Shown: in pieces, positions 1 through 9,191 of the stretch
How the letters are laid out: each line of letters starts with the position of its first letter
Numbering within the stretch: the first letter of the stretch is position 1
Source: Pseudomonadales bacterium
GTDB lineage: Bacteria > Pseudomonadota > Gammaproteobacteria > Pseudomonadales > Azotimanducaceae
Direction of reading: 5' to 3'
Length of the DNA stretch: 34,436 nucleotides
NCBI GenBank assembly: GCA_029249645.1
Contig: JAQWWC010000226.1
Location: 1-34,436 of the forward strand
The notes under the pieces: model-generated
Seen by the model: the letters and a program-made list of their open reading frames with translations, nothing else
What the model was told of the DNA's origin: nothing
Databases searched by the model: none
Position numbers and translations under genes: made by a program

Positions 1-109
1 CCTTTTTCTTGTTACTAAAATGGCGTGCCATCCAGCCAATAAATACCGGCATGCCAAATACACCCATCACGGCAGCGATGGGCACTAAAAGTTCGATCAA
101 ACCTTCCAT
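1..109 (-). CDS. Small membrane protein, partial (N-terminus only)
   Basis: Not in the ORF track because it runs off the left edge. Reading the minus strand from the ATG at 109 gives 36 open codons beginning MEGLIELLVPIAAVMGVFGM, a single hydrophobic helix followed by a basic stretch (ARHFSNKKK). The start is supported by an AGGA Shine-Dalgarno seven bases upstream. A short N-terminal membrane helix with a GVFGMPVFI-like core recalls small DUF6249-type inner-membrane proteins, but this is resemblance only. The rest of the gene lies outside the window, so function cannot be assigned. Confidence 0.6.
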   Translation of the reverse strand, partial: MEGLIELLVPIAAVMGVFGMPVFIGWMARHFSNKKK

Positions 110-690
110 GACCTTTTCCTAATTAAAATTCAAATGAATGCCTTAAAACTAGATCTACCGCTGGGATAGTAAAAAGGTCGCGAAATATTGAGAAAATAGC
201 CGAGGTTCCTGCCTGTTCTCTTGATGCGCTCAGAATTGTCGATGTTCCAAGGTTGCGCAGGCCACCGTTGATGATGATTAAATGTCAACCAAAAGCAATT
301 AGGGTTGCCTTTTCCGTCTCCTCAAAACATTGAAATGACCATCGCACTGATACAGGCAGAACTGCGTATTTTTGCCATGATGACGTGACAACAAACTTCC
401 GAAAAACCCTCCAGAAAGTTTCCCGCTTGGGTCGAGTACTCGTCTAATATTAAACCCTCGATTTGCTTACGCTCGGGCACTACAGGCCTGACCCGACCTT
501 TAGGTAAGACGCTTGGTTTTTTAGTCTGGAAAAGCCATCTCTGGATTTTTGTTAAGGAAGTAACAAAGCGGCAGCTAAACCGAATACCAGTCTGTAATCC
601 GCGCTTTAAAAGCGCTTATGATGACCCGACACAAAAGCGCCCGGACATTCACGCCTGAGGTTTTGTCCTTGGTTATTAGCCTTTAGGGCC
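110..690. other. Intergenic region, 581 bases, no gene seen
   Basis: This stretch separates the end of topA from the start of the partial membrane-protein gene; both genes are on the minus strand. No open frame of useful length or with a ribosome-binding site is visible on either strand. It holds a 10-base palindrome CGAGTACTCG (433-442) and a short hairpin at 601-615. It presumably contains the promoter of the partial gene, but I cannot point to a convincing -35/-10 pair. Confidence 0.6.
601..615 (-). terminator. Short hairpin downstream of topA, possible terminator
   Basis: GCGCTT and AAGCGC form a perfect six-base-pair stem with a three-base loop about 75 bases past the topA stop codon. 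There is no clear run of T after it on the minus strand, so it is at best a weak or factor-assisted terminator. Confidence 0.25.
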
Positions 691-3438
691 CTAATCAGTC
701 ACTTTTGGCTTGGCGGGCGCCTTTTTCTTGGCAGCCACCTTCTTTTTTGCGGCCGCTTTTTTCTTCACCGCCGCCTTTTTCTTGGCGGGCTTTGCTTTCT
801 GAGGCGTCGGCGCAAGGGTTTCGACCCAAACGCCTTTGGACTCATCGAAGTCCGCTCGCCAACCCGAGGCTTTTCCCTTTTCAATTTCGGTCGCTAAATA
901 ATGTTCTTTGGTCTGCCTGCCAAACTTCACTAGGGCTCGGCGGTCGTCGGGATCCTTAACTGGCGCCCGCATCAGGAATTGATACTTCGGATCGATTTCA
1001 TTTTGATGCGGCAAAAGCTCATCTAAATACGGCGCTCGGGTTTCGCGGTTTTTGGGAAACTGGCTGGCGGCAAGAAACAAACCCGCGGCGCCATCGCGCA
1101 GTAAATAATGGTCTTCCACTTTTTCACACGCCAGTTCTGGCATCGCAACTGGATCCATCTTGGGGGGCGCCGCTTCGCCATTGCGCAGAAGTTTTCGCGT
1201 GTTTTTGCAGTCTTCGCCGGTGCAGCCAAAATATTTGCCAAAACGTCCGGTTTTAAGCTGCATTTCAGCACCGCACTTATCACACTCGACAGTCGGACCC
1301 TCATAACCGCGAATTTTGTATTCGCCAGTCTCAAACTCGAAGGTACTGCAATCTGGATTGTTGCCGCACAGATAGAGCTTCGTGTTTTTGTCGATCAAAT
1401 ATTCGGTCATGGCGGTCTGGCATACTTGACAGCGGCGCTTCTTCAGCAAGATCCTGGACTCTTCTTCATCATCGCCGGTTGCACTCACCACCTCATCACC
1501 CGGGATCAAATTAATCGTCTGTTTGCAACGCTCCTTCGGCGGCAGGTCGTAACCCGAGCACCCTAAAAACACACCCGTACTCGCCGTCCGGACATTCATA
1601 GGCCGCTCACAAAGCGGGCAAGGCTTACCAATAATAGACGGCTGATTTGATCGCATGCCGTCGTCTTGGTCAGAGGCTTTTTCTAGTTTTTCTGAAAAAT
1701 CTGAATAGAAATTGTTCAGCGTCTCTTTCCAGTTTTGATCACCACTCGATACTTGGTCCAGCGCATCCTCAAGATTGGCTGTGAATCCAAAATCCAATAA
1801 GTTGGTAAAGTTTTCATTCAAACGGTCGGTCACCAGCTCACCAATTTTTTCAGCGTAAAAGCGCTTGTTGCGCAAGGACACATATCCTCGATCTTGGATG
1901 GTGGTAATAATCGAAGCATAGGTGGAGGGCCTTCCAATACCACGCTTTTCGAGCTCACGAACCAGGGATGCTTCACCAAAGCGAGCCGTTGGTTTTGTAA
2001 AATGCTGGATTGGATCCAGGTTGAGCAAGGTCAGCTTCTGACCGATTTTAAATTCGGGTAACGCCGGCTCTTCGTCCTTTTTGCCGGCCGAGGCCTGGAC
2101 CCGGGTATAGCCGTCAAATCGAAGAATTCGACCGCGTACGCGAAGCTCAACGTCGCCCCGATTAACCGTCACAGCCGTCGATAGATAGTCGGCATTCGGC
2201 ATTTGACACGCGACGAACTGCCGCCAGATCATCTCATAGAGCCGTTCAGCATCGCGCTCCATGTTGTTCAGCAAGGTTGCTTTGATCCGAACATCTGAGG
2301 GTCGAATCGCCTCATGAGCCTCCTGCGCGCCATCTTTACTGCTATAGCGCCGCGGTTCCGCCGGTAAATAAGCTTCACCGTAGTCTCGTTCAATCAACGC
2401 TCGACAATTCTCAATTGCATCACTGCTCAAGTTCGTCGAGTCTGTGCGCATGTAAGTGATGTAACCCGCTTCATAAAGCCGCTGAGCCATCATCATGGTT
2501 TTCTTCACGCCGAAACCCAAGCGCGTGCTCGCAGCTTGTTGCAATGTTGAAGTAATAAATGGCGCGTTAGGCCGCGTTTGGGTCGGCTTATCCTCGCGTG
2601 CTGCAACCTCAAAAGCGCCCGCATTCAAAACATCCATTACCGCATCGACCGCTTGCCGGTTTGTTGGCTTAAATGGTGCTCCCTGATTGCGTACAACCTG
2701 GAACTTGGCCGCACCTTCTGGATTTTCTAAACTGGCAAAAAGATCCCAGTACTCTTCTGGGATAAAAGCCCTGATTTCGCGCTCACGCTCCACCAGCAAC
2801 TTTACAGCAACCGACTGAACGCGCCCGGCTGATAAGCCCCGTGCGATCTTACTCCACAGCAGAGGGCTCACCATGTAGCCAACCACCCGATCAAGGAAGC
2901 GGCGCGCTTGTTGCGCATTCACGCGATCGATATCAATTTCACCCGGTTGCTCAAATGCCGCTTGAATGGCCTTTTCCGTAATTTCGTTAAACACAACCCG
3001 CTTATACCGATCAGGATCGCCACCAATCGCTTCTTTTAAGTGCCAGGCAATGGCCTCGCCCTCTCGGTCCATATCTGTTGCAAGATAAATCTCATCTGCC
3101 GTTTTCGCCAACTTCTGAAGCTCGCTCACCACCTTTTCTTTACCTGGCAAGATTTGATAGTTCGCTTTCCAGTCGTTGTCCGGATCAATCCCCATCCGTT
3201 TAATCAATTGCTGGCGGGCCTTAGCCTTTTTGTGTGCGACCTTTTTCTCAGGCGATAACTTTCGGGTCTTTGCCGCCTCTGCGGCTCGCGCCTTCGGGTC
3301 TACAACAGTACCCTGGCCACTGACTGGTAAATCTCTGATATGCCCGACGCTCGACTTCACGATAAAGTCGTTTCCGAGATACTTATTAATGGTCTTCGCC
3401 TTTGCCGGCGACTCGACGATTACGAGTGCTTTTGCCAT
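691..3438 (-). CDS. topA: DNA topoisomerase I (type IA)
   Basis: Type IA topoisomerase that relaxes negatively supercoiled DNA by cutting one strand through a tyrosine. The 915-residue protein starts with the Toprim domain ([12 protein letters not shown] near residue 6). The metal-binding DMDRE is at 122-126, and the catalytic tyrosine is expected at residue 329 in [10 protein letters not shown]. Three four-cysteine zinc fingers follow the core (CPLC...C, CQVC...C, CDKC...C), as in gammaproteobacterial TopA. It is about 50 residues longer than the E. coli enzyme. Part of the excess is a C-terminal tail from about residue 881 made of repeated AKKK/AAKKK units, resembling the basic tails of histone H1-like proteins. 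The Shine-Dalgarno before the ATG is weak. The gene stands alone, with long gaps on both sides. Confidence 0.98.
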   Translation of the reverse strand: MAKALVIVESPAKAKTINKYLGNDFIVKSSVGHIRDLPVSGQGTVVDPKARAAEAAKTRKLSPEKKVAHKKAKARQQLIKRMGIDPDNDWKANYQILPGKEKVVSELQKLAKTADEIYLATDMDREGEAIAWHLKEAIGGDPDRYKRVVFNEITEKAIQAAFEQPGEIDIDRVNAQQARRFLDRVVGYMVSPLLWSKIARGLSAGRVQSVAVKLLVEREREIRAFIPEEYWDLFASLENPEGAAKFQVVRNQGAPFKPTNRQAVDAVMDVLNAGAFEVAAREDKPTQTRPNAPFITSTLQQAASTRLGFGVKKTMMMAQRLYEAGYITYMRTDSTNLSSDAIENCRALIERDYGEAYLPAEPRRYSSKDGAQEAHEAIRPSDVRIKATLLNNMERDAERLYEMIWRQFVACQMPNADYLSTAVTVNRGDVELRVRGRILRFDGYTRVQASAGKKDEEPALPEFKIGQKLTLLNLDPIQHFTKPTARFGEASLVRELEKRGIGRPSTYASIITTIQDRGYVSLRNKRFYAEKIGELVTDRLNENFTNLLDFGFTANLEDALDQVSSGDQNWKETLNNFYSDFSEKLEKASDQDDGMRSNQPSIIGKPCPLCERPMNVRTASTGVFLGCSGYDLPPKERCKQTINLIPGDEVVSATGDDEEESRILLKKRRCQVCQTAMTEYLIDKNTKLYLCGNNPDCSTFEFETGEYKIRGYEGPTVECDKCGAEMQLKTGRFGKYFGCTGEDCKNTRKLLRNGEAAPPKMDPVAMPELACEKVEDHYLLRDGAAGLFLAASQFPKNRETRAPYLDELLPHQNEIDPKYQFLMRAPVKDPDDRRALVKFGRQTKEHYLATEIEKGKASGWRADFDESKGVWVETLAPTPQKAKPAKKKAAVKKKAAAKKKVAAKKKAPAKPKVTD

Positions 3439-3936
3439 GAAATAACCACTTTATGCGCGCCACCATCAGTGACACAACCATTTAACCATGCTTCCAAACG
3501 CGCCATCCTGGCGGCCTGCCCTACACCTGTGAATCGGTGCGTCTTGATACTGCCATCCAGTGGCGATCTAGCCTAAGCTCTCAGAGCCGATCCCTAATAT
3601 TTACTGTCTTATCTGCGATGCCGCATCCTTCATGTTGACCGGCTCACTGACCAATGACCGGTCCCTTAAGGCGCCGCGTCAACGACTATCAATTACCACC
3701 TAACGACTCTTAATCCAAAACTAATGCGCAACTTTCACAAGCTGATACGCGTAGAAACCAAACTCGTTTTACCGGAACCCTTTCATTCGACCATCCAAAG
3801 ATCCCAACGTTGAGCCAACTCATCCAGCCTGTAAACGCGATTAAAACCCGCTAAACAGTCGTTTTGATCGCCATCTCTAGCAGCATTTCCTTTTTACTAC
3901 ACCCGCTGAGCAACCAACTTGTCAACCCTTACCCGC
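3439..3936. other. Intergenic region, 498 bases, no gene seen
   Basis: Lies between two minus-strand genes and should include the topA promoter. ORF-track entries touching it are shadows of topA or short frames without ribosome-binding sites. TGACCGG occurs twice close together near 3637-3662. I see no convincing promoter hexamers, RNA gene or mobile-element remnant. Confidence 0.55.
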
Positions 3937-4482
3937 TCAATCAGCCTTAGAAATCGATGAGAACTCCGCGAGCCATTGTAGGCCCTCTTCAATAAACGTA
4001 AAGATTTTTTCTCCCATTTGGTGATCCGGCTGTTCAACCCAATAAACGTTAAGCTGCCGTCCATCCCAAATAATCTGGTGGACCGTCGGCGGTAGCGCCG
4101 CCGCGTACTGCCCGAGAAACGCACGGCACGGCGCAGACAATGACGCATCCGTTATACTGTGAAACGCATCCGGGCCTAAAGGATTCTGTCCGGGCGTCCT
4201 TTGAACTTGAAAGGCCGCGAGCGAAGCAGAGCTTGAATTCAGACGGCTAAGTCCTTTGTAGGCCGCTATCTGAAGTTTTGCAGGCAATGCTCGCCCCGTA
4301 CTGGTGCGATACTTATCTTGATTCGGATTGGGGTCATCGATCGTTGTCAACTCAACTGAAATCCCCCTGGCCATGGCAGCACGTCGAACGGCCATAATCT
4401 GCTTTTGGGATTTACCCGGAAGAATCGACACAATCGGCGCGATGAGCATCAGCAACACCAATCCAATGAACAGGTAAACCAT
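3937..4482 (-). CDS. Membrane-anchored hypothetical protein
   Basis: Unrecognised 181-residue protein. It begins with one hydrophobic segment (MVYLFIGLVLLMLIAPIVSI, residues 1-20), followed by a basic turn (GKSQKQ) and a soluble domain, which fits a single-pass anchor with the domain probably in the cytoplasm. The start is strongly supported by a GGAGGAGG Shine-Dalgarno at 4488-4496. No catalytic motif is evident; the domain has several Trp residues near the C-terminus and one Cys. It sits between topA and the divergent uspA. Overlapping frame 3897-4148 is a shadow. The strong translation signal and sensible protein composition make a real gene likely. Confidence 0.8.
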   Translation of the reverse strand: MVYLFIGLVLLMLIAPIVSILPGKSQKQIMAVRRAAMARGISVELTTIDDPNPNQDKYRTSTGRALPAKLQIAAYKGLSRLNSSSASLAAFQVQRTPGQNPLGPDAFHSITDASLSAPCRAFLGQYAAALPPTVHQIIWDGRQLNVYWVEQPDHQMGEKIFTFIEEGLQWLAEFSSISKAD

Positions 4483-4597
4483 ATCCGCCTCCTCCTACTT
4501 GAGCTCATTTTTTGACAGCCAATTCATCGGACATCCATCTATTGTATGCTGCTACGGAGTCGGGTAAGTTTCCCTAAAGTCTATGCGAGAACTCAGT

Positions 4598-5035
4598 ATG
4601 CAAGCCGCATTTAAACACATTCTGATCGCTGTAGATCTCACGGAAGATGCCCGAAGCGTGGCCCAAAAGGCTTGTTCGCTCCGTACAGCCTTCGGTGCGA
4701 AGTTGAGTTGCACCCACGTCATCGAACCCTTGAGCCTTGCTTATGGCGGGGATGTGCCGATGGACCTTTCTACCATCCAAGACCAATTACAAGAGACTGC
4801 TAAAATTCAACTCGATGAATTCGCGCAAACCTTGGATATCCCAAGCGAAAACCGCCATTTGGTGTACGGGCGACCTGAGACTGAAATCCACAGTCTCGCG
4901 GAAGAACTTAGCATTGATCTCATCGTCGTTGGCAGCCACGGTCGCCACGGCTTGGCCTTGCTGCTTGGTTCAACCGCCAACGGCGTCCTGCAAGGCTCAC
5001 CCTGTGACGTATTGGCCGTGCGGGTGGGCGATTAA
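4598..5035 (+). CDS. Universal stress protein, UspA family
   Basis: Single-domain UspA fold protein, about 145 residues, cytoplasmic and probably dimeric. The N-terminal strand FKHILIAVDL and the C-terminal ATP-binding signature G-x2-G-x9-G-S (GSHGRHG...GS) are both present, which points to the nucleotide-binding subclass. The track start at 4583 adds five residues; the ATG at 4598 places the first strand where family members have it, but neither start has a strong Shine-Dalgarno. A TTGACA hexamer at 4512-4517 is a possible -35, though no well-spaced -10 follows. The gene precedes slt by about 40 bases and may be cotranscribed with it. The exact physiological role cannot be read from sequence. 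Confidence 0.93.
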   Translation: MQAAFKHILIAVDLTEDARSVAQKACSLRTAFGAKLSCTHVIEPLSLAYGGDVPMDLSTIQDQLQETAKIQLDEFAQTLDIPSENRHLVYGRPETEIHSLAEELSIDLIVVGSHGRHGLALLLGSTANGVLQGSPCDVLAVRVGD

Positions 5036-5074
5036 AACCCGCCAGCAGGCTCGATCAACCTAGTGCGACCCGTT

Positions 5075-7132
5075 ATGCTCCGTAAGCTGTATATTTGCTG
5101 GCTGATTGCCCTCACCCTCGTCTCAAGCATCAGTCTAACCACTCATGCCAATCCACCCCGGCAAGCCGCCGTCACCTTCGGGATCGAAATGCAACGCTTT
5201 CGACAGCGCGCGGTGTTTCTAGAGGCGAGACGAGTGGCCCGCCGCGGTAAGCTCAGCGCGCTTAAACCACTGCTCGAAACCCTTAGCGATTACCCTTTAC
5301 GAAGCTACATAGAATATGAAGCCCTGTTAGCTAGACCCTATTCATCGGACGAGGCGGTTCAAGCCTTCATTGAAAATCACCCCAACTCCCCAATCAGCAC
5401 GCAGCTCCGTCGCGCTTTCGCGCAGTATCGACGAGACCAAAACCGCTCGAAGAGCTTTTTACAGTTCCACCGAACTGATGACGGCGATGTTGAAAACCAA
5501 TGTTTCAGAGCCAGTGCGCTCTGGACCCTCGAACGGACTCAAGAAGCCATGGCCACGACACAGACCCTCTGGCTGTACGGTCGCTCGCAACCAAAGGGAT
5601 GCGATAAAGCCTTTAGTCGCTGGCGTCGAGCAGGTGGCTTGACAAGGACTCTGGCCTGGCAGCGTTATGAACTGGCGATTCTCGCGGGCGAAGATCGACT
5701 AGCCGCCTATCTTGAGCGAACCCTCTCCGAAGACCAGCGCAGGTTAGTACGCCAATTGACCCGATTAAGACAGCGGCCAACCCGCATGGACCGCTATAAA
5801 ACCGTTGATTTCAAGGATCCGGAACAGCGAGCCCTGGCCGACTCAGCACTGAAGACGTTCATTAAAAAGCGCCCGGGTGAGGCCTTGCGTCTCATTGCTG
5901 ACCTGAAAGAGTCGGGGCGCCTGGAGCCCACCCAAGCCCTCGAATATAATTACGCCGCCGCCTTACGATTGATCCGGGAAGACAATTTGGCACTCGACGA
6001 TGCCTCGATTCCAGCCGCGCTGAGAACCAACCCGGATTTAATCGAGGCTAGCCTAATCCAGCTGATCAAAGCCGGACAGTTCAACGCCTTGTCGACACGT
6101 CTTAACCAATTGCCTGAATCCGCTCGAGGCAGCTTGCGGTGGCAATATTGGCAAGCCCGAGCTGATCTTAGCAACCCCAGCAGCGGTGCCCAGGACTCCG
6201 CGCGGATGCGTTTTGAGCGCCTAGCAACCGAACGCGACTATTACGGGCACCTCGCCGCCCAATGGCTCGGCATCCCTGGCAGCTTGGCAGATCAAAGCAC
6301 CACCATCGCACCAGAGAAACTGCTCGATCTCGCGGCCGCCCCAACCGCCCAGAGAATTTACGAGCTAAGAGCATTGGGTGAGACCCTTGAGGCTCGTCGA
6401 GAATGGTTTCAACTGATTAAACCCTTTTCAAACACCGAACTCCGCATTGCAGCAGCACTCGCTAGCCAGTGGCAATGGCATGACATGGCGATTGCAACAC
6501 TCGCTCAGGCGCAAGCTTGGGATGAGGTCCTCGAGCGCTTCCCACGACCTTACGCCGAGCGCTTTACAGAAGCCGCCCGCACCCGAGGCGTGCCGGTAAC
6601 CCTTGCTATGGCAGTCGCCCGCCGTGAAAGTGGTTTCTGGACAGAGGCACGCTCGCCAGTGGGCGCCGAAGGTTTGATGCAACTCATGCCTCGCACGGCG
6701 CGAAGCGTTGCGAAGTCGATAGACTTAGATGACCCAACGAATTTAGTTCTGACCCAAGCTGATACCAATATTAAACTCGGCACAGCGTACCTAGGTCAGC
6801 TCTTACAGCGCTTCGACGATAACCGAATTTTAGCCCTGGCAGCCTACAACGCCGGACCCAGCAGAGCGAAGAAATGGTACGCCAATCCACAACCCGTTGA
6901 TGCCTTTATCGAGAGTATTCCGTTCGCTGAGACTCGCGCTTACGTGAAGGCCGTCCTGCTGTATGCTGCCATTTACGCTCAGCTGAACGGCCTACCCGAG
7001 CCACTCCTGTATCCATACGAAATTGAACAGTTCAGCCCGAATGATTCCTTACCGATAGGACCCGCGGTATTTACCAAAACGTCGCAGCCCGAAGGCTTGA
7101 CGTTGAATGATGCCCTCACACCCCAAGGCTAA
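5075..7132 (+). CDS. slt: Soluble lytic murein transglycosylase
   Basis: Periplasmic exolytic transglycosylase that cleaves the MurNAc-GlcNAc bond of peptidoglycan and leaves 1,6-anhydro ends. From the ATG at 5075 the 685-residue product opens with a signal peptide (MLRKLYICWLIALTLVSSIS, cleavage probably after THA). A long alpha-helical superhelix (U and linker domains) follows. The C-terminal lysozyme-like domain carries the catalytic Glu, about residue 518, in ARRESGF, followed by GAEGLMQLMPRTA and the LAAYNAG motif. Length and order match E. coli Slt70. A GTG at 5063 would add four residues. The tatD start lies five bases past the stop, so the two are likely cotranscribed. Confidence 0.96.
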   Translation: MLRKLYICWLIALTLVSSISLTTHANPPRQAAVTFGIEMQRFRQRAVFLEARRVARRGKLSALKPLLETLSDYPLRSYIEYEALLARPYSSDEAVQAFIENHPNSPISTQLRRAFAQYRRDQNRSKSFLQFHRTDDGDVENQCFRASALWTLERTQEAMATTQTLWLYGRSQPKGCDKAFSRWRRAGGLTRTLAWQRYELAILAGEDRLAAYLERTLSEDQRRLVRQLTRLRQRPTRMDRYKTVDFKDPEQRALADSALKTFIKKRPGEALRLIADLKESGRLEPTQALEYNYAAALRLIREDNLALDDASIPAALRTNPDLIEASLIQLIKAGQFNALSTRLNQLPESARGSLRWQYWQARADLSNPSSGAQDSARMRFERLATERDYYGHLAAQWLGIPGSLADQSTTIAPEKLLDLAAAPTAQRIYELRALGETLEARREWFQLIKPFSNTELRIAAALASQWQWHDMAIATLAQAQAWDEVLERFPRPYAERFTEAARTRGVPVTLAMAVARRESGFWTEARSPVGAEGLMQLMPRTARSVAKSIDLDDPTNLVLTQADTNIKLGTAYLGQLLQRFDDNRILALAAYNAGPSRAKKWYANPQPVDAFIESIPFAETRAYVKAVLLYAAIYAQLNGLPEPLLYPYEIEQFSPNDSLPIGPAVFTKTSQPEGLTLNDALTPQG

Positions 7133-7137
7133 AAATA

Positions 7138-7917
7138 ATGTTTTTTGATATTGGCGCAAACCTTACCCACAGTGACTTCAAAGATGACCTCTGCACCGTG
7201 CTCGACCGAGCCAAAGAGGCGGGTGTGCTGCAAATGGCCGTGACAGGCGCCAGTCTCGAAGGCTCGAAACAGGCGGTTGCGTTATCCGAACAGTTCGAGG
7301 AATTTTTTGCCACGGTGGGCGTTCACCCTCACCATGCCGAGGAGATTAATGAGGACACGCTTCAGACGCTCAAAGCGCTTGCAGGCCAGGAACGCGTCGT
7401 TGCCATCGGCGAAACCGGGCTCGATTATTTTCGAGATTTCACGCCTAGGGATCAGCAGCGTAAGGCCTTCGAGGCCCAATTAGCCCTAGCCGCAGAACTG
7501 GGGAAACCATTGTTTCTTCACGAGCGAGATGCCGCCGATGACTTCACCACAATCCTCACGAAATATCGTGACCAGATCGACTCTGTCGTTGTCCATTGCT
7601 TTACCGGAAGTGCTCAAACCCTGTCGCGATACCTTGACCTCGATTGTCATATTGGCATCACCGGCTGGATTTGCGATGAACGCCGGGGCAGCCACTTGCA
7701 CAGCCTCATCCGTGACATCCCCAGCAATCGCTTAATGATCGAAACAGATGCGCCCTACCTGCTGCCCAGAACCCTAAAACCCAAGCCAAAACATCGCCGA
7801 TGTGAGCCGGCGCATTTGGTTGAGATTTGTCGATTCGTTGCGGCACTTCTAGACAAGCCCGCGGCGCAAATTGCGGCTGAAACAACCCAGACTGCTCAGG
7901 CGTTTTTTAAACTATGA
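7138..7917 (+). CDS. tatD: TatD metal-dependent deoxyribonuclease
   Basis: TIM-barrel metal-dependent hydrolase of the TatD family, 259 residues. The N-terminus MFFDIGANLTHSDF matches the TatD subgroup proper rather than YcfH/YjjV, which begin with a DTHCHLD-type motif. Other markers are GVHPHH, the metal-ligand Glu in AIGETGLDY, VVHCFTG, ITGWICDERRG and IETDAPYLLPR. E. coli TatD is a cytoplasmic 3'-5' exonuclease acting on single-stranded DNA and RNA, linked to repair of oxidative damage. No tatABC genes accompany it here. Its stop overlaps the start of the next gene (ATGA), which suggests translational coupling to the glutaredoxin-like protein. Confidence 0.96.
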   Translation: MFFDIGANLTHSDFKDDLCTVLDRAKEAGVLQMAVTGASLEGSKQAVALSEQFEEFFATVGVHPHHAEEINEDTLQTLKALAGQERVVAIGETGLDYFRDFTPRDQQRKAFEAQLALAAELGKPLFLHERDAADDFTTILTKYRDQIDSVVVHCFTGSAQTLSRYLDLDCHIGITGWICDERRGSHLHSLIRDIPSNRLMIETDAPYLLPRTLKPKPKHRRCEPAHLVEICRFVAALLDKPAAQIAAETTQTAQAFFKL

Positions 7918-8162
7918 TTACCGTTCAACTTTACACGACCCTCGGCTGTCACCTCTGTGAACAAGCGTTAGCGCTCTTAAATGGGTTGCATGCTGAACTG
8001 GATCTATCCATCGAGGCCGTCGAAATAGCCGAATCAGACGAACTCATTGAACGCTACGGCATCCGCATTCCTGTGGTCACTCGGATGGGTTCATTAGAGG
8101 AACTCGGCTGGCCATTTAATGAAGTCATGCTCAAGGCTTTTCTGACAGAGGCTTTGCCTTAA
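7914..8162 (+). CDS. Glutaredoxin-like protein (DUF836 type)
   Basis: Small 82-residue thioredoxin-fold protein. The first strand QLYTTLGC leads into a CHLC active-site motif (C-x2-C), and the cis-Pro loop appears as RIPVVTR, all standard for the DUF836 glutaredoxin-like family. It lacks the rest of a full thioredoxin and is likely a cytoplasmic thiol-disulfide oxidoreductase of unknown partner. The start codon overlaps the tatD stop by four bases. It is the last gene of the uspA-slt-tatD run; 189 bases follow before the next gene. Confidence 0.88.
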   Translation: MITVQLYTTLGCHLCEQALALLNGLHAELDLSIEAVEIAESDELIERYGIRIPVVTRMGSLEELGWPFNEVMLKAFLTEALP

Positions 8163-8351
8163 CGACGCAGGACCAAGGCACGTCAAAAACGCAAAACGTA
8201 GTAAACCTCGAGCCTCCACGAACAACACGCAATTAGAGCTTTGAGCAACGCCATACGCGGCCCTTGCCGCAATACGGCCCTGGCCTTGGTTTGTGCTGGG
8301 ACCCGATGCGGGTAAATGATAATCTTCTTAGATCGCTTTAAGGATTCACAT

Positions 8352-9191
8352 ATGCCGCTGAAAACAATCACTGCCGATCTGTGCTTTGCCGAAGGACCGC
8401 GCTGGCATGAAGGGGCGCTTTGGTTTTCTGATATGCACGACCACGTGGTGTGCCGGATTGATGCCGATGGCGTCAAAACTGTGGTTGCCGAAGTGCCCGA
8501 GCAGCCATCAGGACTGGGCTGGTTACCAGATGGTCGTTTACTCGTCGTGTCCATGCGTGATCGGGCAATTTTGGTTCAGAACAAGAATGGCCTCGAGGTT
8601 TGGTGTGACCTGTCATCGCTGGCGAAACACGACTGCAACGATATGGTTGTCGACGCGCTCGGTCGCTGTTGGGTAGGCAATTTCGGGTTCGACCTGCATG
8701 CAGGCGATACCATGACCACTACTGAATTGATTTTAGTTCGGGGGCAACACCAAGCAGAAGTCGCCGCACACGATCTATTTTTCCCAAATGGCAGTGTCAT
8801 CACGCCCGACGGCGGCACCTTGATCGTTGCTGAGACCTTTGCCGCCTGCCTTACCGCTTTCGATATTGCGCCCAGTGGTCAACTCTCAAACCGAAGAACC
8901 TGGGCGCAGCTTGAAGGCGCGGTACCCGATGGTATTTGTCTAGATGCCGCTGGCGGAATCTGGGTCGCCTCGCCGACAAGCCAAGAATGCTTACGCGTCA
9001 TAGCAGGCGGTGAGGTAACGGATCGAATCAAGGTAGAAGATCAAGCCTTCGCTTGTATGTTGGGCGGCGAAAATGGCCGCCAACTGTTTATTTTAACGGC
9101 CGCAAACTCGGCGCCTGAGGCTTGTAGGCAAGCGCGATCTGGAAAAATTGTCTGCACCGAAGTGGCATACGCGAGGGCCGGATGTCCATAA
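8352..9191 (+). CDS. SMP-30/gluconolactonase-like protein
   Basis: Six-bladed beta-propeller of the SMP-30/gluconolactonase/LRE family, 279 residues, likely a metal-dependent lactonase; substrate unknown. Diagnostic pieces are the N-terminal CFAEGPRWHEGALWFSD with the metal-binding Glu, then NDMVVDALGRCWVGN, FPNGSVITPDGGTLIVAET and PDGICLDAAGGIWVA. The track start at 8316 is unlikely: AAGGA at 8340-8344 sits seven bases before the ATG at 8352, and homologues begin near this point. There is no signal peptide, so it is probably cytoplasmic. Its 3' end overlaps the ligase gene by 10 bases in another frame, indicating coupled expression. Confidence 0.92.
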   Translation: MPLKTITADLCFAEGPRWHEGALWFSDMHDHVVCRIDADGVKTVVAEVPEQPSGLGWLPDGRLLVVSMRDRAILVQNKNGLEVWCDLSSLAKHDCNDMVVDALGRCWVGNFGFDLHAGDTMTTTELILVRGQHQAEVAAHDLFFPNGSVITPDGGTLIVAETFAACLTAFDIAPSGQLSNRRTWAQLEGAVPDGICLDAAGGIWVASPTSQECLRVIAGGEVTDRIKVEDQAFACMLGGENGRQLFILTAANSAPEACRQARSGKIVCTEVAYARAGCP

